A DNA stretch of 64,000 nucleotides from Neoroseomonas marina (lineage in GTDB: Bacteria > Pseudomonadota > Alphaproteobacteria > Acetobacterales > Acetobacteraceae). The translations under genes were made by a program, and so were the position numbers. This document shows, one piece after another, positions 17,840 to 25,861 of this stretch; the first letter of the stretch is position 1, and the number at the start of each line of letters is the position of its first letter. Under the pieces are notes generated by a model. The model was not told the origin of the DNA, made no database searches, and was given only the letters and a program-made list of their open reading frames with translations. The stretch spans positions 558,001-622,000 of the forward strand of contig NZ_JABBKX010000001.1 in NCBI RefSeq assembly GCF_012927745.1, in the 5' to 3' direction.

Positions 17840-19624
17840 TCAGATCGGCGCGCAGGCGGCGCGCAGCCAGGCGCGCGTCGGCTCCTCCACCTGCGGGCCG
17901 ATCTCGGCCAGCACCCGCGCGTGGTAGGCGTTCAGCCAGTCGCGCTCCGCCGCCGTCAGCAGGGCCGGATCGATCAGCGCGCGGTCGAAGGGCGCGAGCG
18001 TCAGCGTCTCGAAGGCAAGGAACGGCTTCGTCGCATGCGGCAGCGCCGCCGGCACGACGAGCAGCAGGTTCTCGAGCCGGATGCCGTATTCGCCCGGCGC
18101 GTAGAAGCCGGGCTCGTCGGACAGGATCATCCCTTCGCGCAACGGCACGATGCGCGCGGCGCGGCTGAAGGCGACCGGGCCTTCATGCACCGACAGGAAG
18201 GACCCGACGCCATGGCCGGTGCCGTGGTCGAAGTCGAGCCCCGCATCCCACAGCGCCCTTCGCGCCAGCGCATCGAGGTGCGGCCCCGCGACGCCCGCCG
18301 GGAACTTCACGGTGGCCAGCGCGATATGCCCCTTCAGCACCCGCGTCACCCGGTCCTTCAGGGTCGCCGGCGCGGCGCCCGGCCCGGTCCAGAGCGTGCG
18401 CGTGATGTCCGTCGTGCCATCCATGAACTGGCCGCCGGAATCGATCAGGTAGACCTCGTCCGGCGCGATGCGACGATTGGTCTCGGGCGTGACGCGGTAA
18501 TGCACGATGGCGCCGTGCTCGCCGGCGCCCGAGATCGCCGGGAAGCTCTCGCCGCGGAACAGCGGCAGGGCGCAGCGGAAGTCGAGCAGCTTCGCCGCGG
18601 CCGAGATCTCGGTCAGCCCGCCCTTCGGCGCTTCCTCGGCGAACCAATGGAGGAAGCGGGCCATGGCCGCGCCGTCGCGCCGGTGCGCGGCATGCGCGCC
18701 CTCGCGCTCCGCGGGGTTCTTGCAGGCGCGCGGCAGGCGGCAGGGGTCCTCGCCGGCGGTGATCTCGGCCCCTGCCTGGCGCAGCCAGTCGGAGAACCAG
18801 GCCGGCGTCGCCTCGGCGTCGATGCGCACGCGCTTGCCGCGCAATTCGTCGAGCGCATGGGGCAGTTCCTCGCGCGGCCGCACCGTCACCTCATTGCCGA
18901 GATGCGCGAGCGTCGCGCCCGGCACCTTCCGCGGCGCCATGAACAGGTCGACATGCGCATCCGCATGCAGCAGCGCGAAGCCCAGCGCGAGCGGCGTATG
19001 CGCGAGGTCCCCGCCACGGATGTTGAGCAGCCAGGCGAGCGAATGCGGATCCGCCAGCACCACCGCGTCCTCGCCCGCCTCGCGCAGCGCGGCGGCGGCC
19101 TCGGCGCGCTTTTCCGCCGCGGGCTTGCCGGTGAAGCCGATCGGATGCGGCACCGCTTCCGCCATCGGCGCGGCCGGGCGGTCGGCCCAGGCGGCGTCGA
19201 GCGGGTTCGCCGCGAGCGGGCCGAAATGCACGCCCGGCGCCTTCAGGCGTTCGATGGCGGGCGCGGCATGCAGCCAGGGATCGTAGCCGATCGTGAGGTC
19301 CTGGGCGTGGGCCTTCAGCCACTCCGTCGCCGGCTCCTCGGTGATGTGCCGGCATTCCCACAGCGCCGGGTCGGTCTGGTTGCGGACCTGCAGGGTGTAG
19401 CGGCCATCGGTGAAGACCGCGGCGCGGTCCGGCAGCACGATCGCCATGCCGGCGGATCCGGTGAAGCCGGTCAGCCAGGCGAGGCGTTCGCCGGCGGGCG
19501 GGACGTATTCGCCCAGGTGTTCGTCGGACCGGGGGATGATGAAGCCCTGGACGCCGGCTTGGGCGAGCCGGGCGCGCAGGGCGGCGAGGCGTTCGGAGGG
19601 GCTCAGGGCAGTGATCCTTGTCAC
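17840..19624 (-). CDS. pepP: Xaa-Pro aminopeptidase, M24B family (long, XPNPEP1-like form)
   Basis: A 594-residue cytosolic metallopeptidase that removes N-terminal residues preceding proline. It has the three-domain layout of eukaryotic-type aminopeptidase P: two creatinase-like N-terminal domains (RLAALRARLAQAGVQGFIIPRSDEHLGEYVP, then VLADPHSLAWLLNIRG) and a pita-bread catalytic domain. The dinuclear metal ligands are visible as DSGGQFMDGTTDITRT (two Asp), GHGVGSFLSVHEGP (His) and DEPGFYAPGEYGIRLENLL (two Glu). The length fits the long form rather than the roughly 440-residue E. coli PepP. It converges with aliA and diverges from a DUF1127 gene. Confidence 0.92.
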   Translation of the reverse strand: MTRITALSPSERLAALRARLAQAGVQGFIIPRSDEHLGEYVPPAGERLAWLTGFTGSAGMAIVLPDRAAVFTDGRYTLQVRNQTDPALWECRHITEEPATEWLKAHAQDLTIGYDPWLHAAPAIERLKAPGVHFGPLAANPLDAAWADRPAAPMAEAVPHPIGFTGKPAAEKRAEAAAALREAGEDAVVLADPHSLAWLLNIRGGDLAHTPLALGFALLHADAHVDLFMAPRKVPGATLAHLGNEVTVRPREELPHALDELRGKRVRIDAEATPAWFSDWLRQAGAEITAGEDPCRLPRACKNPAEREGAHAAHRRDGAAMARFLHWFAEEAPKGGLTEISAAAKLLDFRCALPLFRGESFPAISGAGEHGAIVHYRVTPETNRRIAPDEVYLIDSGGQFMDGTTDITRTLWTGPGAAPATLKDRVTRVLKGHIALATVKFPAGVAGPHLDALARRALWDAGLDFDHGTGHGVGSFLSVHEGPVAFSRAARIVPLREGMILSDEPGFYAPGEYGIRLENLLLVVPAALPHATKPFLAFETLTLAPFDRALIDPALLTAAERDWLNAYHARVLAEIGPQVEEPTRAWLRAACAPI

Positions 19625-19653
19625 CTACTCACTGCATGTATCCACAGGAAACA

Positions 19654-19679
19654 ATGCGTCTGACGCATGACTCATGCGT
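19654..19679. promoter_or_regulatory. Two overlapping perfect palindromes upstream of the DUF1127 gene
   Basis: Palindrome 1 is ATGCGTC-T-GACGCAT at 19654-19668. Palindrome 2 is ACGCATGA-C-TCATGCGT at 19663-19679. They share ACGCAT, so the same bases can serve as an arm of either. The pair lies in the 154-base region between the divergent pepP and DUF1127 starts. A regulator operator, or two competing sites, is the simplest reading. Confidence 0.55.
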
Positions 19680-19731
19680 GACCTTGGCGCATCACCTGTT
19701 GCACTGCAGCATCTAGATTGCGGCCTCGTAA

Positions 19732-19760
19732 GGTTGGCGCCCGCTCAGGAGACGCCAACC
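19732..19760 (+). promoter_or_regulatory. Possible leader hairpin before the DUF1127 start
   Basis: The arms GGTTGGCG (19732-19739) and CGCCAACC (19753-19760) enclose a 13-base loop containing AGGAG. The real start codon at 19779 has its own AAGGA site at 19766-19770, so the loop AGGAG is not the obvious ribosome site. It may be a leader structure or part of an operator. Confidence 0.4.
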
Positions 19761-19778
19761 ACACCAAGGACACTTAAC

Positions 19779-20141
19779 ATGGACGCCCGTATCACCAAGG
19801 CCGAGGCTGCCCTGCTTCTCCCGGCCGCCACGTCTCCCTCCCGCAGCGCCGCCGAGGCCGAGGCCGTGCGCCTCGCCGCCATCGCGGCGCGCGACGACGC
19901 CGTGGCCACCACCGTTCGCCGCGCCGCCGGCGCCGCCGCCCGCACGGTCGAGGCGCTGGCCCGCGCCATCGCGACCTTCCCGCAGCGTGTCGCCACCTAC
20001 AACGCGCTGCGCCGCCTGTCGGATCGCGAACTTCGCGACATCGGCATGACGCGCTACGACATCGGCCGGGTCTTCGAGCCCGGCTTCAACCCGCGCCCGG
20101 CGAACGACGCCGGCGAGCGGCCGGCCCCCCGGGCCGCCTGA
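19779..20141 (+). CDS. DUF1127-domain protein with N-terminal extension
   Basis: A 120-residue basic protein whose C-terminal part (YNALRRLSDRELRDIGMTRYDI, about residues 77-98) is the DUF1127 motif. Small DUF1127 proteins in alphaproteobacteria are typically about 45-70 residues and have been linked to phosphate, RNA and stress physiology. Here the motif is preceded by about 75 Ala/Arg-rich residues (AAEAEAVRLAAIAARDDA) predicted to be helical. The start at 19779 has AAGGA eight bases upstream; the longer open frame from 19674 lies in the promoter region. The gene is monocistronic, behind palindromes and before a hairpin, suggesting tight individual control. Confidence 0.85.
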   Translation: MDARITKAEAALLLPAATSPSRSAAEAEAVRLAAIAARDDAVATTVRRAAGAAARTVEALARAIATFPQRVATYNALRRLSDRELRDIGMTRYDIGRVFEPGFNPRPANDAGERPAPRAA

Positions 20142-20147
20142 CGCGCC

Positions 20148-20183
20148 GGGGCCGCGGCATCTCCCCCCTTCGGCCGCGGCCCC
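20148..20183 (+). terminator. Hairpin after the DUF1127 gene
   Basis: The perfect 10-base arms GGGGCCGCGG and CCGCGGCCCC flank a 16-base pyrimidine-rich loop, seven bases after the stop. There is no U-run, so it is a candidate terminator only. Confidence 0.5.
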
Positions 20184-20252
20184 TCGCGCCACGATTGATG
20201 CCCTGGCGCGCTCCGCTCTAGCCTCCCGCCCGTCATGGTGCGGGAGCCTTCG

Positions 20253-21212
20253 ATGCGTCGCCTGGTGCTTGCCCTGCTCTGCTGGTTCGCCGGCGTCGCC
20301 ACTGCCGCCGCCCAGGCGCCCTGCCCCGGCAATTTCGAAGGGCGCAGCGAGGCCGTGGCCTGCACCTGCTCGGCCGAGGCAGCCTCCGGCGGCTCCGTCT
20401 GGGGCAGTGGCCCCTACACCACCGACAGCCGCGTCTGCCGTGCCGCCGTTCATGCCGGCGCGATCCCGGCCACCGGCGGCCTGATCCATGTCTTCCCCGC
20501 CCCGGGCGAGGCTGCCTATCGCGGCAGCACCGCCCATGGCGTGACATCCATGGAATATGGCAGCTGGGGCGGGTCGTTCGTCGTCACCCCGCCGGGCGGC
20601 ACCGCGGCGCGGCCGCTGACGGCCTGCCCCGACAGCTTCCAGGACGGCAGCGGCACGATCTCCTGCACCTGCACGCCCGCCGCCACCGCCTCCGGGTCGG
20701 TCTGGGGCAGCGGGACCTACACGTCCGACAGTCGGATCTGCCGCGCCGCCGTCCATGCCGGCGTGATCCCCGCGGCGGGCGGGGCCATCACCGTGACCCC
20801 GGCTCCGGGCCGCGCGAGCTACGACGGCAGCGCCGCCAACGGCGTCACCTCGAGCCGCTACGGCGCCTGGAGTTCCTCCTTCACCGTTGCCGGCATCGCG
20901 CCGCCGCCGCCGCGCCCCGTCCTCGACGGACCGCCCGCCTGCCCAGCCGCCTTCGGCGGCCAGTCGGCGCCGCTCGCCTGCACCTGCACGGCCGAGGCCG
21001 CCGCGGCCGGGACCGTCTGGGGCACCGGCGTCTACACCACCGACAGCCGCGTCTGCCGCGCCGCCGTCCATGCCGGCGTCATCCCGCCCGCCGGCGGAGT
21101 GGTGAACGTCGTCCCGGTGCCCGGGCTGCCGGCCTATTTCGGCAGCGCGCAGAACGGCGTCACCTCGGCCAGTTACGGCCCCTGGAGCGCCTCCTTCTCC
21201 TTCCGCCGCTGA
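20253..21212 (+). CDS. Secreted protein with three tandem LCCL-type domains
   Basis: A 319-residue protein with signal peptide (residues 1-21, ending ATAAAQA) followed by three repeats at about 24-110, 125-212 and 230-317. Each has four cysteines (CP..., the pair CTC, and VCRAA or ICRAA), the segment GSVWGSG-YT-DSRVCRAAVHAGVIP, and a C-terminal NGVTS-YG-W-SSF strand, which matches the LCCL fold. LCCL domains are best known in extracellular animal proteins (cochlin, Limulus factor C) and are thought to bind carbohydrates or lipids; function in bacteria is unclear. ATG 20253 is preceded by GGGAG; an ATG at 20235 is possible. Probably periplasmic or secreted. Confidence 0.8.
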   Translation: MRRLVLALLCWFAGVATAAAQAPCPGNFEGRSEAVACTCSAEAASGGSVWGSGPYTTDSRVCRAAVHAGAIPATGGLIHVFPAPGEAAYRGSTAHGVTSMEYGSWGGSFVVTPPGGTAARPLTACPDSFQDGSGTISCTCTPAATASGSVWGSGTYTSDSRICRAAVHAGVIPAAGGAITVTPAPGRASYDGSAANGVTSSRYGAWSSSFTVAGIAPPPPRPVLDGPPACPAAFGGQSAPLACTCTAEAAAAGTVWGTGVYTTDSRVCRAAVHAGVIPPAGGVVNVVPVPGLPAYFGSAQNGVTSASYGPWSASFSFRR

Positions 21213-21252
21213 GCGCCTAGCCTCCCCGTCGAAGACGAGGGGAGAAACGCCG

Positions 21253-22365
21253 ATGCATCTCGGCCTGTTCATGATGCCGCTGCATCCGCCGCACCGGCCG
21301 ATGCACGAGACCCTGGCCGAGGACACCGAGAAGTCGCTGCTGGCCGACCGGCTCGGCTTCAACGAGCTCTGGGTCGGCGAGCATTTCTCCGCCACCTCCG
21401 AACCCATCGCCTCGCCGCTGATGTTCATGGCCGGGCTGATCCATCGCACGCGGCTGACCTTCGGCACGGGCGTGATCAACCTGCCCAACCACCACCCCGC
21501 CATCGTCGCGGCCGAGGTCGCGCAGTTCGACCACATGTCGGGCGGGAGGCTGCTGTTCGGCATCGGCTCGGGCGGCCTCGCCTCGGACTTCGAGTTGTTC
21601 GGCGACATCGAGCCGGTGGAGCGCGGCAAGCGCATGCTGGAATCCATCGCCACCATCCAGGCGATCTGGGACAGCGAGCCGCCCTACGAGATCGAGGGCC
21701 GCACCTGGCCGATCCGCCTGACGCGCACCGTGCTGCCCGACTATGGCGTGGGCTACATGCCCAAGCCCTTCCGGCCAGGCGGCCCGTCCGTCCACATCTC
21801 CGCGCGCCAGCCGAACAGCTTCAGCGTCACCGTCGCCGCCGCGCGCGGCTGGGGCGTCATCAGCGCCAATTTCGTCGCGCATCGCGTGCTGGCCGGGCAT
21901 TGGCAGGGCATGGCGAAGGGCCTGGGCGATGCCGGCCGCCCCGTGGACGGATCCAACTGGCGCGTCGCGCGCAACATGGTGATCGCCGCGACCGACGCCG
22001 AGGCACGCGCCCGCGCCACCGCCCCGGAAGGGGCGACGCGCTACTACTTCGACTACCTCGGCAGCCTGGCGAAGCGCGCCGGCCTCGCCGGCACCATGAC
22101 GCCGCGCGAGGAGATGGACCCGGCGAGCGCGACGACCGAGGACATGATCGAGGCCTGCGTCATCGCCGGCAGCCCGAAGACCGTGCTCGACCGTCTCGTC
22201 GCGCTGCGCGAGGAGGTCGGGCCCTTCGGGCACCTGCTGATGCCGGGGCTCGACTGGTCCGGCGTCAATGCGGCCTGGGAGGCGGAGACGATGAAGCACC
22301 TCGCGGAGGAGGTGATGCCGAAGCTGCGGCAGCACGCGGAAGCGGCGGCGAAGGCCGCGGAATGA
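21253..22365 (+). CDS. LLM-class (luciferase-like) flavin-dependent oxidoreductase
   Basis: A 370-residue TIM-barrel monooxygenase of the bacterial luciferase family. Visible blocks are MHLGLFMMPLHPP, RLGFNELWVGEHFSATSEP, TFGTGVINLPNHHPAIVAAEVAQFDHMSGGRLLFGIGSGG, and a C-terminal region (AGSPKTVLDRLVALREEVGPFGHLLMPG). Such enzymes use FMNH2 supplied by a separate reductase to oxidise alkanes, sulfonates, amines or aromatic compounds. No reductase is adjacent. The RBS (GGGGAGAAA) is eight bases upstream. It is followed by a strong GNRA-loop hairpin and is probably monocistronic. Substrate unknown. Confidence 0.92.
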   Translation: MHLGLFMMPLHPPHRPMHETLAEDTEKSLLADRLGFNELWVGEHFSATSEPIASPLMFMAGLIHRTRLTFGTGVINLPNHHPAIVAAEVAQFDHMSGGRLLFGIGSGGLASDFELFGDIEPVERGKRMLESIATIQAIWDSEPPYEIEGRTWPIRLTRTVLPDYGVGYMPKPFRPGGPSVHISARQPNSFSVTVAAARGWGVISANFVAHRVLAGHWQGMAKGLGDAGRPVDGSNWRVARNMVIAATDAEARARATAPEGATRYYFDYLGSLAKRAGLAGTMTPREEMDPASATTEDMIEACVIAGSPKTVLDRLVALREEVGPFGHLLMPGLDWSGVNAAWEAETMKHLAEEVMPKLRQHAEAAAKAAE

Positions 22366-22368
22366 ACA

Positions 22369-22396
22369 TCGGGGGCGGAGGGAACTCCGCCCCCGA
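22369..22396 (+). terminator. Perfect 12-bp hairpin with GGAA loop after the LLM gene
   Basis: TCGGGGGCGGAG pairs perfectly with CTCCGCCCCCGA around a GGAA tetraloop, starting three bases after the stop. It is followed by ACCCCAACCTCCTTCCTT. The layout matches the hairpin beyond ettA. Confidence 0.7.
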
Positions 22397-22483
22397 ACCC
22401 CAACCTCCTTCCTTGGCCACCTGCGCGGGCGCGTTGGACGGGGCGTTCACCGAAGATCAACGAATGCGCCGCAAGCTGAGACG

Positions 22484-22759
22484 ATGCAGGTCGCCCTCAA
22501 TGCCTCGGTCCAGGGGATGCAGCGCGCGGGCGAACGCCTCGCCGATGCGGCGACCATCATCGCCGATCCCACGCCGGGCAGCGCGCGCGCGGCCGATCCC
22601 TCGCCGGCGCCACCCAGCGGCAACCAGGCGCTGACCGCGGCGCAGGCCAGCGGCGACATCGAACGCGCCATGGTCGGCGCCATCCAGGCGCGGCGAGCCT
22701 ATGAGGCCAACGCGCGCGCCCTCGAACGCAACGCCGAACTCGTCAGGCGCGGCGCCTGA
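22484..22759 (+). CDS. Small flagellar rod-like protein (FlgC/FlgG terminal motifs only)
   Basis: A 91-residue protein whose N-terminus (ALNASVQGMQRAGERLADAATIIAD) resembles the N-terminal helix of flagellar rod proteins, and whose C-terminus (GDIERAMVGAIQARRAYEANARALERNAEL) resembles their C-terminal helix with the M-x-x-AxxAYxAN pattern. The central domain of FlgC or FlgG is missing and replaced by a short Pro/Ala linker. No other flagellar gene is in the window. It could be an independent small rod or hook-associated homologue, or an old degenerate paralogue. Its end overlaps the convergent prmA gene by 17 bases. The ribosome site is weak. Confidence 0.6.
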   Translation: MQVALNASVQGMQRAGERLADAATIIADPTPGSARAADPSPAPPSGNQALTAAQASGDIERAMVGAIQARRAYEANARALERNAELVRRGA

Positions 22760-23669
22760 GCACCAGCGTTGTCCACGGCCCCACGTCGATCCGCCGTTCC
22801 AGCACCAGCCCCGCACGCCGGTGCGCCGCCAGCACCATCCGCGCCTGCGTGCCCAACAGCCCTGCCAGGATCGCCGTGCCGCGCGGCGCGAGGTGCATCG
22901 CCAGATCCTGCGACATGGCGCAGAGCGGCCGCGCCAGGATGTTCGCGAAGATCAGGTCGTAGCGCACGCCCTTCATCAGCCGCGGCTTCCAGCCATCGGC
23001 CAGGATCGAGCGCATGCGCCGCGGCCCGAGCCCGTTCATCCGCGCATTCTGGTCGCAGACGCGCACCGACCAGGGCTCGATGTCGGTCGCCAGCACACGG
23101 CACGGCACCGTCTTCGCCGCGGCCATCGCGAGGATCCCCGACCCGCTGCCGAGGTCGCAGACGCTGCGCGGGCGGCGATGCGCGATCGCCTCATAGGCGC
23201 GCAGGCAACCCTGCGTCGACGCGTGTTCCCCCGACCCGAAGGCCAGGCCCGCATCCAGCTTCAGCACCACGCGTCCATAGGTCGCCGGGTCCGGCACATG
23301 CGTCGGCCGGATCAGGAAGCGCCGGCCGATCGGCATCTCCGGGAAGGCCTGCACGGTGCGGGCGAGCCAGCCGTCGGCTTCCACCGGCGCGGCCTGCAGC
23401 GCCGGGGGCTCGATGCCTGCGACCGCGGCGGCGAGCGCCAGCGCGGCGTCCAGTTCCTCATCGAGCGCGCCGGCCTCGCGCACGCCTTCGATGCGCCAGG
23501 TGTCGGTCGGCTCGTCGCGGAAATAGGCGACGGTGGTGCAGACCTGCTCGAGCGCGGCCTCGAAGACCGGCACGGCGTGCTCGGGCAGCCCGTCGATCAC
23601 CAGGGCTTCCAGCGGTTCGGCGCGGCGGCGGGACAGCGCGCCCGGCGCATCGGGGCCGGAGGGCCTCAT
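22743..23669 (-). CDS. prmA: Ribosomal protein L11 methyltransferase
   Basis: A 308-residue SAM-dependent methyltransferase that trimethylates ribosomal protein L11 in the cytoplasm. It has an N-terminal substrate-recognition domain (EALVIDGLPEHAVPVFEAALEQ), then GLAFGSGEHASTQGCL, the SAM motif VCDLGSGSGILAMAAAK and the FANILARPL motif (family N-I-L-A). The ATG at 23669 overlaps the helicase stop (ATGA), so the pair is coupled; the longer upstream frame lies inside the helicase gene. Length is normal for PrmA. Confidence 0.93.
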   Translation of the reverse strand: MRPSGPDAPGALSRRRAEPLEALVIDGLPEHAVPVFEAALEQVCTTVAYFRDEPTDTWRIEGVREAGALDEELDAALALAAAVAGIEPPALQAAPVEADGWLARTVQAFPEMPIGRRFLIRPTHVPDPATYGRVVLKLDAGLAFGSGEHASTQGCLRAYEAIAHRRPRSVCDLGSGSGILAMAAAKTVPCRVLATDIEPWSVRVCDQNARMNGLGPRRMRSILADGWKPRLMKGVRYDLIFANILARPLCAMSQDLAMHLAPRGTAILAGLLGTQARMVLAAHRRAGLVLERRIDVGPWTTLVLRRRA

Positions 23670-25861
23670 CGGGTCTTCTCCACGAAACTGTCGAGCAGGC
23701 GCTTCGTGCCCGCCTTCTCGAACTCGATATCGAGGCGGTTCTCCTCGATACCGGTGATGCGGCCATAGCCGAATTTCTGGTGGAAGATGCGCTCCCCGAT
23801 CGCGAAGTTGCCGGTCGCGGCGGGGCGTTCCTTCACTTCCCACGCACCGGCCTCGATCGTCCGCCGCGGACGTTGCGCGAACAGACCGCCGCCCGCGAAG
23901 ACCGAGGCATGGGACCGTGCCTCCCGCTGCGCGCCGCCCTCGCGGATGATCTCGCCGACCGGCAGCTCGTCCAGGAAGCGCGACGGAATCGAGGCCTGCC
24001 AGTTGCCGTAGATGCGCCGGTTCGCCGCATGGCTGATGACGGCGACGCGCCGCGCCCGCGTGATGCCGACATAGGCGAGGCGCCGTTCTTCCTCCAGCGC
24101 CTTCTCCCCGCCCTCGTCGAGCGAGCGCTGCGACGGGAACAGCCCTTCCTCCCAGCCCGGCAGGAAGACCATGTCGAACTCCAGGCCCTTCGCCGCGTGC
24201 AGCGTCATCAGCGAGACGCGCTCGCCTTCCGCCGCCTCGTCATTCTCCATCACCAGGGAGACATGCTCGAGGAAGCCGGACAGGTTCTCGAACTCCGCCA
24301 TGGCGCGGACGAGTTCCTTGAGGTTCTCGAGCCGCCCCGGTGCCTCCGGCGACTTGTCCTGCTTCCACATCTCGGCGTAGCCGGATTCGTCGAGCAGCGT
24401 CGCGACCATGACGACATGGCCCTCGGTGGCGTTCTGCGCGCGCCAGCGCTCGAAGCCTTGCAGCAGCTCGCGCAGCGCCTCGCGCGCCTTGGCCTGCTTG
24501 ATCGCGCCGGTCTCGAGCGCCCGCGCCGCGGCAAGGGACAGTGGCAGCGATTCCGCCCGCGCGATGGCGTGCATCGCCTGCATCGCGGTGTCGCCCAGCC
24601 CGCGCTTCGGCGTGTTCACGATGCGCTCGAAGGCGAGGTCGTCGGCCGGCTGCGCCACGACGCGCAGATACGCCATCGCGTCGCGGATCTCGGCCCGTTC
24701 GTAGAAGCGCGCGCCCCCGACGACGCGATAGGGGATCCCGAGGACGATCAGCCGTTCCTCGAAGGACCGCGTCTGGAAGCCCGCGCGCACCAGGATCGCG
24801 ACCTCGCCGAGCGAGAAGCCGGACCGGCGCGCGGCCTCGATCCGCTCGCCGACCATGCGCGCCTCCTCCTCGCTGTCCCACAGCGAGACGACACGCACCT
24901 TCTCCCCGTCCGCATCCACGCGCCCCGGACGCAGCGTCTTGCCCAGCCGCCCCGTATTATGCGCGATCAGCGCGGAGGCAGCGGCGAGGATGGGTCGCGT
25001 CGAGCGGTAGTTGGATTCCAGCCGCACGATCTGCGCGCCGGGAAAATCCTTCTCGAAGCGGAGGATGTTCTCGATCTCCGCGCCCCGCCAGGAATAGATC
25101 GACTGGTCGTCGTCGCCGACGCAGCAGATGTTCTTGTGCGCCTGCGCGAGCAGCCGCAGCCAGTAGTACTGCACCAGGTTGGTGTCCTGGTATTCGTCGA
25201 CCAGGATGTAGCGGAAGCGGCGGTGGTATTCCGCGAGGATGTCAGGGTGGTTGCGCAGCAGCGTCACCACATGCAGCAGCAGGTCGCCGAAGTCGCAGGC
25301 GTTCAGCGCCTTCAGGCGGTCCTGGTAGGCGGCGTAGATCTCGGTGGCGCGGCCGCCGGCATAGTCGGAATCCTCGGCGGGCGTGACGGCCTCGGGCGAA
25401 AGGCCGCGGTCCTTCCAGCGTTGGATCACGCCCATCAGGCCGTTGACCGGCCAGCGCTTGGTGTCGATCCGCGACGCTTCCATCACCTGCTTCAGCAGCC
25501 GCGTCTGGTCGTCGGCATCGAGAATGGTGAAGTTCGACGACAGGCCGAGCTGGTCGGCATGCCGCCGCAGCATCCGCGCGGCGAGCGCATGGAATGTGCC
25601 GAGCCACAGCCCTTCCGCCGGCTGGCCGAGGATGGCGGAGACGCGCTCGCGCATCTCCCGCGCCGCCTTGTTGGTGAAGGTGACCGCCAACACCTGGGAC
25701 GGATACGCCTTCCCCTGCAGCAGGATGTGCGCGAAGCGCGTGGTCAGCACGCGCGTCTTGCCGGTGCCCGCGCCAGCGAGGACCAGCAGCGGCCCGTCCA
25801 CCGCCTCGACCGCCGCGCGCTGTTCCGGGTTCAGCCGGACCAGGTAGTCCGCGCCGCTCAT
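23666..25861 (-). CDS. UvrD/PcrA-type superfamily 1 DNA helicase
   Basis: A 731-residue 3'-5' helicase. The SF1A motifs are in order: Q motif LNPEQRAAV, Walker A AGAGTGKTRVLTTR (about residue 30), Ib FTNKAAREMRER, Walker B ILVDEYQDTN, motif III VGDDDQSIYSWRGA, IV VRLESNYRSTRPIL, V VSLMTLHAAKGLEFDMVFLPG and VI RRLAYVGITRARR. The C-terminus (FAIGERIFHQKFGYGRITGIE) is the PcrA/UvrD Tudor-like region that binds RNA polymerase. It functions in nucleotide excision and mismatch repair and transcription-coupled repair. It is coupled on both sides by ATGA overlaps with the pentapeptide gene and prmA. Confidence 0.95.
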   Translation of the reverse strand: MSGADYLVRLNPEQRAAVEAVDGPLLVLAGAGTGKTRVLTTRFAHILLQGKAYPSQVLAVTFTNKAAREMRERVSAILGQPAEGLWLGTFHALAARMLRRHADQLGLSSNFTILDADDQTRLLKQVMEASRIDTKRWPVNGLMGVIQRWKDRGLSPEAVTPAEDSDYAGGRATEIYAAYQDRLKALNACDFGDLLLHVVTLLRNHPDILAEYHRRFRYILVDEYQDTNLVQYYWLRLLAQAHKNICCVGDDDQSIYSWRGAEIENILRFEKDFPGAQIVRLESNYRSTRPILAAASALIAHNTGRLGKTLRPGRVDADGEKVRVVSLWDSEEEARMVGERIEAARRSGFSLGEVAILVRAGFQTRSFEERLIVLGIPYRVVGGARFYERAEIRDAMAYLRVVAQPADDLAFERIVNTPKRGLGDTAMQAMHAIARAESLPLSLAAARALETGAIKQAKAREALRELLQGFERWRAQNATEGHVVMVATLLDESGYAEMWKQDKSPEAPGRLENLKELVRAMAEFENLSGFLEHVSLVMENDEAAEGERVSLMTLHAAKGLEFDMVFLPGWEEGLFPSQRSLDEGGEKALEEERRLAYVGITRARRVAVISHAANRRIYGNWQASIPSRFLDELPVGEIIREGGAQREARSHASVFAGGGLFAQRPRRTIEAGAWEVKERPAATGNFAIGERIFHQKFGYGRITGIEENRLDIEFEKAGTKRLLDSFVEKTR

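Noticed and set aside
20253-21212. LCCL repeat region as a CRISPR or mobile repeat
   Set aside because: The repeats are 300-base coding domains in one frame with conserved cysteines.
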